A stretch of DNA of 64,000 nucleotides from Tunturiibacter empetritectus (GTDB taxonomy: Bacteria > Acidobacteriota > Terriglobia > Terriglobales > Acidobacteriaceae). Under the pieces are notes generated by a model. That model worked only from the letters and a program-made list of their open reading frames with translations. It made no database searches and was not told where the DNA came from. This document shows positions 59,571-64,000 of this stretch, one piece after another (within the stretch, counting starts at the first letter, position 1; each line of letters begins with the position of its first letter). The translations under genes and the position numbers were made by a program. Where the stretch lies: the NCBI RefSeq assembly GCF_013410875.1, contig NZ_JACCCU010000003.1, positions 558,001-622,000 of the forward strand. Reading direction: 5' to 3'.

Positions 59571-62474
59571 CTACTGCAACAAAGTGCCTTCTTCAGGCAG
59601 CGTCTTCGCCTCTTCGGGAGGTATCACAACAGCGGCGGCCACCTTGTCCTGATCCTCCAGGTCCAGCAGCTTCACCCCCTGCGTACTACGCCCAGCGGCC
59701 CTAACACTCTTCGTATCAATGCGAATGATCTTCCCAAACTGGCTGATCACCATCATCTCCGTCGTGTCATCCACCAACTGAATGCTGGTAACCTTGCCAA
59801 TCTTGGGAGTTGTCTTCATGTTGATAACCCCTTTACCACCACGAGATTGCAGGCGATATTGGTCAACATCGGTCCGCTTGCCGAACCCGTTCTCACTCAC
59901 CGTAAGCACCAGGCAAGGCGTCAAACCCAGCTGTTTATCCAGCTTTTCAAGCTTTGCCGCAACCTCAGCCGAAGCCACCGGTGCCGCAAGTTCCCCAGGC
60001 TCAGCAAGTTCCAGCGGCTGCGCCTCAGACGACTCCGTAGCCTCGTCAATCGCCGCCTCCACTTGGTCCGTAAGCCCTTTCTGTGCAGCGCGTTCCAGCC
60101 GTTGCCGGTTGCGCGCCTCGTTCGAAGGCGTCACCGCCGCCCCAATTACATAGTCGCCCTTCTTCAGCGTAATCCCGCGATTTCCCGTAGCCGGCCGCCC
60201 CATCGGGCGTAAGTCCTGCTCATTGAAGCGGATAGCCATCCCATCATGCGTAGCGATAAAGATCACCTGCTGCCCATCCGTGATCCGCGCAATGATCAGC
60301 TCATCATCCTTCTCAATATTGATAGCGATAATCCCACGCGCCATCACATTCGAGAAGTCCTTCAGCGCCGTCTTCTTCACCGTTCCGTTGCGCGTCGCAA
60401 ACAGGATGTACTTGTTCTCTTCCTCAAGATCCTTCACCGGAAGAATCGTAACCACCTTCTCCCCAGGCTGCAGCGCTACCAGCGAAGCCATCGCTTTGCC
60501 CTTGCCGGCCGCACCAACATCGGGAACCTCATACACTTTAAGCCAATAAACACGGCCTGTATTGGTGAAGCAAAGCAGATACGCATGAGTCGAATCGATG
60601 ATGAGCTGCGCGACAAAATCTTCTTCGCGAGTCTTCATGCCAAGCCGCCCGGTACCGCCACGCCGCTGCTGCCGATAGATAGAGATAGGCGTCCGCTTCA
60701 GGTATCCCGTGTTCGAAACCGTAACCGCGACCTGCTCATCCGTAATCAGATCTTCAAGCTGCAGCTCCGCCGTCTCGTCGATGATCTGCGTACGCCGCGC
60801 ATCACCATACTTATCGCGAATCTCGGTAAGTTCCTTGACGATCACCTTACGCAACTTCGCCGGCGAAGCCAGAATCGATTCGAACTCCGTGATGTTATCG
60901 CGAACCTCTGCAAGCTCCTTCAGCAGCTCATCGATAGAGAGCTGCGTAAGGCGATACAGTTGCAGTTCAAGGATCGCGTCGATCTGCTTGTAAGAGAGAA
61001 TCAGAGTCCCTGTCGTGCTGAACGTCATATCGACGCCGTACTTCGCCGGGTCAAGTGTGACGCCGCGCAGCTCTGTACCACGCAAGTTGATGCGCTTATT
61101 GGAGAAGTAAGAGAACAGATTCTCGCGAGCATCAGCGCGGCTCGAAGACTGACGAATAATCTTGATGACGTTGTCCAGATGATCGAGCGCAATCTGGTAA
61201 CCAAGCAGAGTATGTTCACGGTCGCGCGCCTTCGTAAGCAGGAACGCAGTCCGTCGACGAACCACCTCCGTTCGGTGATCAAGGAACGCCCGAATGGCTT
61301 GGTCAAGCGGAAGCTCCTTCGGCTGTCCGTTGTGGACGGCCAGGAAGATCATCGAGAACGACTCCTGCATCTGCGTGTGTTTGTGCAACTGATTCAGCAC
61401 AATCTGGCTCTCAGCTCCACGTTTCAGCCCGATGACGATCCGCATTCCATCACGATCCGACTCATCGCGAAACTCATCGCGTGCAATGTCAGTGATGACG
61501 CCCTCATTAACCAGCTCTGCGATGCGCTCGATAAGCTTCGACTTGTTGACCTGATAAGGAATCTCCGTAACGATGATCGCCTGACGCCCACCGGAGATGT
61601 TTTCAATGCTGCACTTGGCGCGCATCATGAATCGCCCGCGTCCAGTCCGATAAGCCTGGGGAATATTGGTCTTGCCGAAGAGATAGCCGCCAGTCGGAAA
61701 GTCCGGTCCGAGGACATGCTCGAGCACCAGATCCAGATCAGGTCGATGATCCTGCGGAGACTTCTGCAGCAGCGAGATACAGGCGTTCACGATCTCGGTC
61801 AGGTTGTGCGGCGGAATGTTCGTTGCCATGCCGACGGCGATGCCGGAGCTGCCGTTGACGATAAGGTTCGGAACCCTAGCCGGGAGCACGGTAGGCTCAA
61901 GCGACGACTCATCGTAGTTAGGAGAGAAGTCGACCGTGTCGTAGTCAATGTCCGCGAGCATCTCCCCAGCGAGGCGGGTGAGGCGCGACTCTGTGTAACG
62001 CATCGCAGCAGCGGAGTCGCCATCGACCGAGCCGAAGTTTCCCTGACCATCTACTAACAGATAGCGCAGAGAGAATGGCTGAGCGAGCCGGACCATGGTG
62101 TCGTAGATCGCCGAGTCGCCGTGGGGATGGTAGTTACCCATCACGTGCCCCACAACCTTGGCGGACTTGGTGTACTTCTTGTTGAACTGAAGGCCCATCT
62201 CCTGCATGCCGTAGAGGATGCGCCGGTGAACAGGCTTCAAGCCGTCGCGGACGTCCGGCAAAGCGCGCCCGACGATGACCGACATGGAGTAGTCGAGGTA
62301 CGACCTCCGCATCTCCTCTTCAATATTGATGGAGAGCATAAACGCAGCGCCGCGGCCCTGAACGGTCGAGCCGTCCGGAGGAGATCCTGCGGGGGGAGGG
62401 TTGTTGGAGTTCGCGTCCTGCGGGGAGGGTGCGTTGGGATTTTTAGGGTCTTGCGGAAACAAATCGTCAGCCAT
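59571..62474 (-). CDS. gyrA: DNA gyrase subunit A
   Basis: A 967-residue type II topoisomerase subunit. The catalytic Tyr160 is in AAMRYTESRL, and the quinolone-determining region reads HPHGDSAIYDT with Ser121 and Asp125, the wild-type (sensitive) residues. The N-terminus carries about 38 extra residues rich in Pro/Asn/Asp before the usual start. The C-terminal domain contains the GyrA box QRRGGTG (603-609, canonical QRRGGKG) and an insertion of roughly 50 Glu/Ala/Leu-rich residues before the last blades. The AGGAATACAC ribosome site supports the start. gyrB is not in the window. Confidence 0.97.
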   Translation of the reverse strand: MADDLFPQDPKNPNAPSPQDANSNNPPPAGSPPDGSTVQGRGAAFMLSINIEEEMRRSYLDYSMSVIVGRALPDVRDGLKPVHRRILYGMQEMGLQFNKKYTKSAKVVGHVMGNYHPHGDSAIYDTMVRLAQPFSLRYLLVDGQGNFGSVDGDSAAAMRYTESRLTRLAGEMLADIDYDTVDFSPNYDESSLEPTVLPARVPNLIVNGSSGIAVGMATNIPPHNLTEIVNACISLLQKSPQDHRPDLDLVLEHVLGPDFPTGGYLFGKTNIPQAYRTGRGRFMMRAKCSIENISGGRQAIIVTEIPYQVNKSKLIERIAELVNEGVITDIARDEFRDESDRDGMRIVIGLKRGAESQIVLNQLHKHTQMQESFSMIFLAVHNGQPKELPLDQAIRAFLDHRTEVVRRRTAFLLTKARDREHTLLGYQIALDHLDNVIKIIRQSSSRADARENLFSYFSNKRINLRGTELRGVTLDPAKYGVDMTFSTTGTLILSYKQIDAILELQLYRLTQLSIDELLKELAEVRDNITEFESILASPAKLRKVIVKELTEIRDKYGDARRTQIIDETAELQLEDLITDEQVAVTVSNTGYLKRTPISIYRQQRRGGTGRLGMKTREEDFVAQLIIDSTHAYLLCFTNTGRVYWLKVYEVPDVGAAGKGKAMASLVALQPGEKVVTILPVKDLEEENKYILFATRNGTVKKTALKDFSNVMARGIIAINIEKDDELIIARITDGQQVIFIATHDGMAIRFNEQDLRPMGRPATGNRGITLKKGDYVIGAAVTPSNEARNRQRLERAAQKGLTDQVEAAIDEATESSEAQPLELAEPGELAAPVASAEVAAKLEKLDKQLGLTPCLVLTVSENGFGKRTDVDQYRLQSRGGKGVINMKTTPKIGKVTSIQLVDDTTEMMVISQFGKIIRIDTKSVRAAGRSTQGVKLLDLEDQDKVAAAVVIPPEEAKTLPEEGTLLQ

Positions 62475-63162
62475 GTGTATTCCTATGATAAATGCTTGAT
62501 TTGGTGGGGTAAAGCCGCCAGAGCATGCGGTTTTTCCTAAGCCAGAATGTGGTGAAGAAAAGGCGGGACTTAGGAGGAATCAAGGGCGGAAACAGAATTA
62601 GGAGGGACAAAATAGGGCAGCTCCTTGGAGGAACTTCGCACAATATAGATAGCGATCTTTTCGCGGGCTAGCGACTCAGCATTAAGCGGCCAAGTAGAGC
62701 TCAGCGACAAATTTAAACGATCTAAGACTAAATTTGTCGCCTATTAACTTGATATCGGACTTATCACGTCGTATATTCAAGTCATCGCAGTTCAGCACTG
62801 GATTCACAGCTTGATTGGGAGTTGGAGTGTTTGGCCAGATCCCCGCGGAGTATCTCTTGGCCGAGACCGCGAGGACCTGGAAGCTACAGCCGAGTGACTG
62901 CAGGTTCTCTACATTATAAGGTTCGATCTGCGGATCGTTCTACTTCGGCTCGAAACTCCATGACATATCAGTAGGCCCCTCAAGACTTCTCCGGAGATCA
63001 CGTCATCGCCGGGATTTTTGAGGATTAGCGGTCGACGGTGAGGTGCGCCTGTTTTTGCCCTCAGCCTTCGATCTGACAGGGAGAAGTGAAGATCGACGCT
63101 GTTCTCAAGGACAGAGAACGCGATCGCCCTCACGAGCACGGAGCTGTAATCGGAGATACGAA
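62475..63162. other. 688-base gap between gyrA and TonB receptor with a 12-bp inverted repeat
   Basis: No convincing gene is seen, and the region is AT-rich relative to its neighbours. GCGACAAATTTA at 62704-62715 is perfectly inverted as TAAATTTGTCGC at 62729-62740 with a 13-base spacer; it could be an operator or an RNA hairpin. Purine-rich TTAGGAGG-type sequences occur twice near 62570 and 62600. The promoters of gyrA and of the receptor must lie here. No Fur-like box is evident. Confidence 0.55.
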
Positions 63163-64000
63163 ATGAAGCAGTCGACGCGTAAGACAATATCAGGGAAGAG
63201 AAAGAGCCGGGCAGGAATTGGTGGGAGTCGCGGATGGATCGCGGCAGGAACGCTCGCGGCTTATGCGGCGATGGGTGGCACGAAGACGGCGATGGCCTCA
63301 ATCGAAACGATAGCCTCGGTCGAGAAGACAGATCCGGCAACCAGTGGAACGGCCGAAGCGACGTTGCCGCTGAAGAAGTTCGACATTCCCGCAGGCCCGC
63401 TCGATGCTGCGGTCAAGGCGTTTGAGAGAGTGACCGGCTTGACCGTGAAGATCGTGCTGCCGGCCGGAACGGTGGCCGGGTTCAACTCGCAGGGCGTCAT
63501 GGGGCTCTATCGCGAAGATGAGGCGCTGCGCCTGCTGCTGGAAGGAACGGGCCTGAACTACCGTGTGGATGATGCCACGACGATGCTTGTCGGCGTTCAG
63601 GCGAAGGATACTATCTCTGTAACTGATTCGGTTACGAATGCGGTCTCACTCTCGAAGTTCACCGAGCCCTTGATCGACACGCCGCAGAGCGTCAGCGTGG
63701 TGCCGCAGTTCGTGCTCAAGGAGGAGGGCGTCTCCACTCTGCGCGACGCTCTGCGCAACGTACCAGGTATCAGCCTGGCGGCGGGCGAGGCAGGTGCACA
63801 GGGAGACAATCTGACCATCCGTGGCTTCACCGCACGCAACGATATCTTTCTCGACGGCATTCGCGACTTCGGAAGCTACTACCGCGACTCGTTCAACTAC
63901 GAGCAGGTAGAGGCACTGGAGGGTCCCGCAGGCATCCAGTTCGGACGAGGTTCAACCGGCGGCGTCATCAACCAGGAGAGCAAAGTTCCGGGAGTGCAGC
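63163..64000 (+). CDS. TonB-dependent (siderophore-type) receptor with STN domain (partial, runs off right edge)
   Basis: An open frame of 279 complete codons from an ATG at 63163 preceded by CGGAG. A long basic leader and hydrophobic segment (residues 24-45) precede an STN domain (KKFDIPAGPLDAAVKAFERV, about residues 66-135). The plug follows: TPQSVSVVPQFVLKEEG, NVPGISLAAGEAG, NLTIRGFTARNDIFLDGIRD. This matches the ferric-siderophore receptor group. STN domains pass a signal to FecR-type anti-sigma factors, but no such gene is visible within the window. Confidence 0.9.
   Translation, partial: MKQSTRKTISGKRKSRAGIGGSRGWIAAGTLAAYAAMGGTKTAMASIETIASVEKTDPATSGTAEATLPLKKFDIPAGPLDAAVKAFERVTGLTVKIVLPAGTVAGFNSQGVMGLYREDEALRLLLEGTGLNYRVDDATTMLVGVQAKDTISVTDSVTNAVSLSKFTEPLIDTPQSVSVVPQFVLKEEGVSTLRDALRNVPGISLAAGEAGAQGDNLTIRGFTARNDIFLDGIRDFGSYYRDSFNYEQVEALEGPAGIQFGRGSTGGVINQESKVPGVQ

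Noticed and set aside
60246..62057. 603-codon open frame opposite gyrA
   Set aside because: Arg/Leu-rich shadow of gyrA codon usage.
62909..63340. 143-codon minus-strand frame in the gap before the last receptor
   Set aside because: Overlaps the receptor's N-terminus from the opposite strand and is Ser/Arg/Pro-rich; no motif or ribosome site.
1..64000. CRISPR arrays, tRNA or rRNA genes, and prophage
   Set aside because: No regularly spaced short repeats with variable spacers, no cloverleaf, no integrase or phage structural gene were found on reading; the only tandem arrays are short and without spacers.

Overview
The window reads as a stretch of chromosome from an acidobacterium, most likely class Terriglobia (Edaphobacter/Granulicella/Terriglobus-like). 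This is inferred from the protein styles (BlaI-M56 pair, Yip1, DUF5715, CsbD-like and small secreted proteins), a BamA/LptD outer membrane, two TonB-dependent receptors and moderately high G+C. No rRNA, tRNA, CRISPR array or intact insertion sequence was seen. Both edges cut genes: a repeat-bearing lipoprotein at the left (minus strand) and a TonB-dependent receptor at the right (plus strand).

Layout. 1-9 kb: Ig-repeat lipoprotein, Yip1 protein, sialate O-acetylesterase, the acpP-fabF fatty-acid pair, rmuC, a small membrane protein with its TetR regulator and two palindromic operators, and an acidic protein next to a DUF2278 protein. 9-19.4 kb: PLP aminotransferase, M56/BlaI antirepressor-repressor pair, a thiol-redox pair, lipA, and an ArsR-SRPBCC-DinB-DUF899 run. 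19.6-28.5 kb: TonB receptor, an operon of dacB, cytochrome c, membrane protein and DUF4442, then folP and frr. 28.5-39 kb: PilZ, NTF2-like, S41 and S9 peptidases, acyltransferase, TMEM175 channel, molybdopterin oxidoreductase, cysteine dioxygenase and a CPXCG protein. 39-49.7 kb: an envelope-biogenesis block (bamA, RDD protein, lptD, DsbA-like thioredoxin, SurA-like isomerase) and a Gfo/Idh/MocA oxidoreductase. 49.7-57 kb: small exported proteins of mostly unknown function, with short tandem repeats between them. 57-59.3 kb: a lone, locally AT-rich NACHT NTPase with a nuclease-like N-terminus. 59.6-64 kb: gyrA and a TonB receptor with an STN domain.

How the genes work together. bamA, lptD, the DsbA-like protein and the SurA-like chaperone together describe assembly of outer-membrane barrels and LPS export. 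BlaI plus the M56 sensor protease form a self-regulating pair with candidate operators upstream. The TetR and ArsR genes also have clear palindromes at their promoters.

The most interesting gene is the stand-alone PD-(D/E)XK-like/NACHT protein at 57030-59315, which looks like a horizontally acquired bacterial NLR-type anti-phage protein. The most striking non-coding signal is a family of five intergenic elements built from one inverted-repeat module, placed at gene ends at 9, 10.8, 23.5, 27.7 and 42 kb. A second dispersed repeat occurs at 23.6 and 59.5 kb, and a third at 55 and 56 kb. All functional calls come from reading the sequence; no database search was possible.
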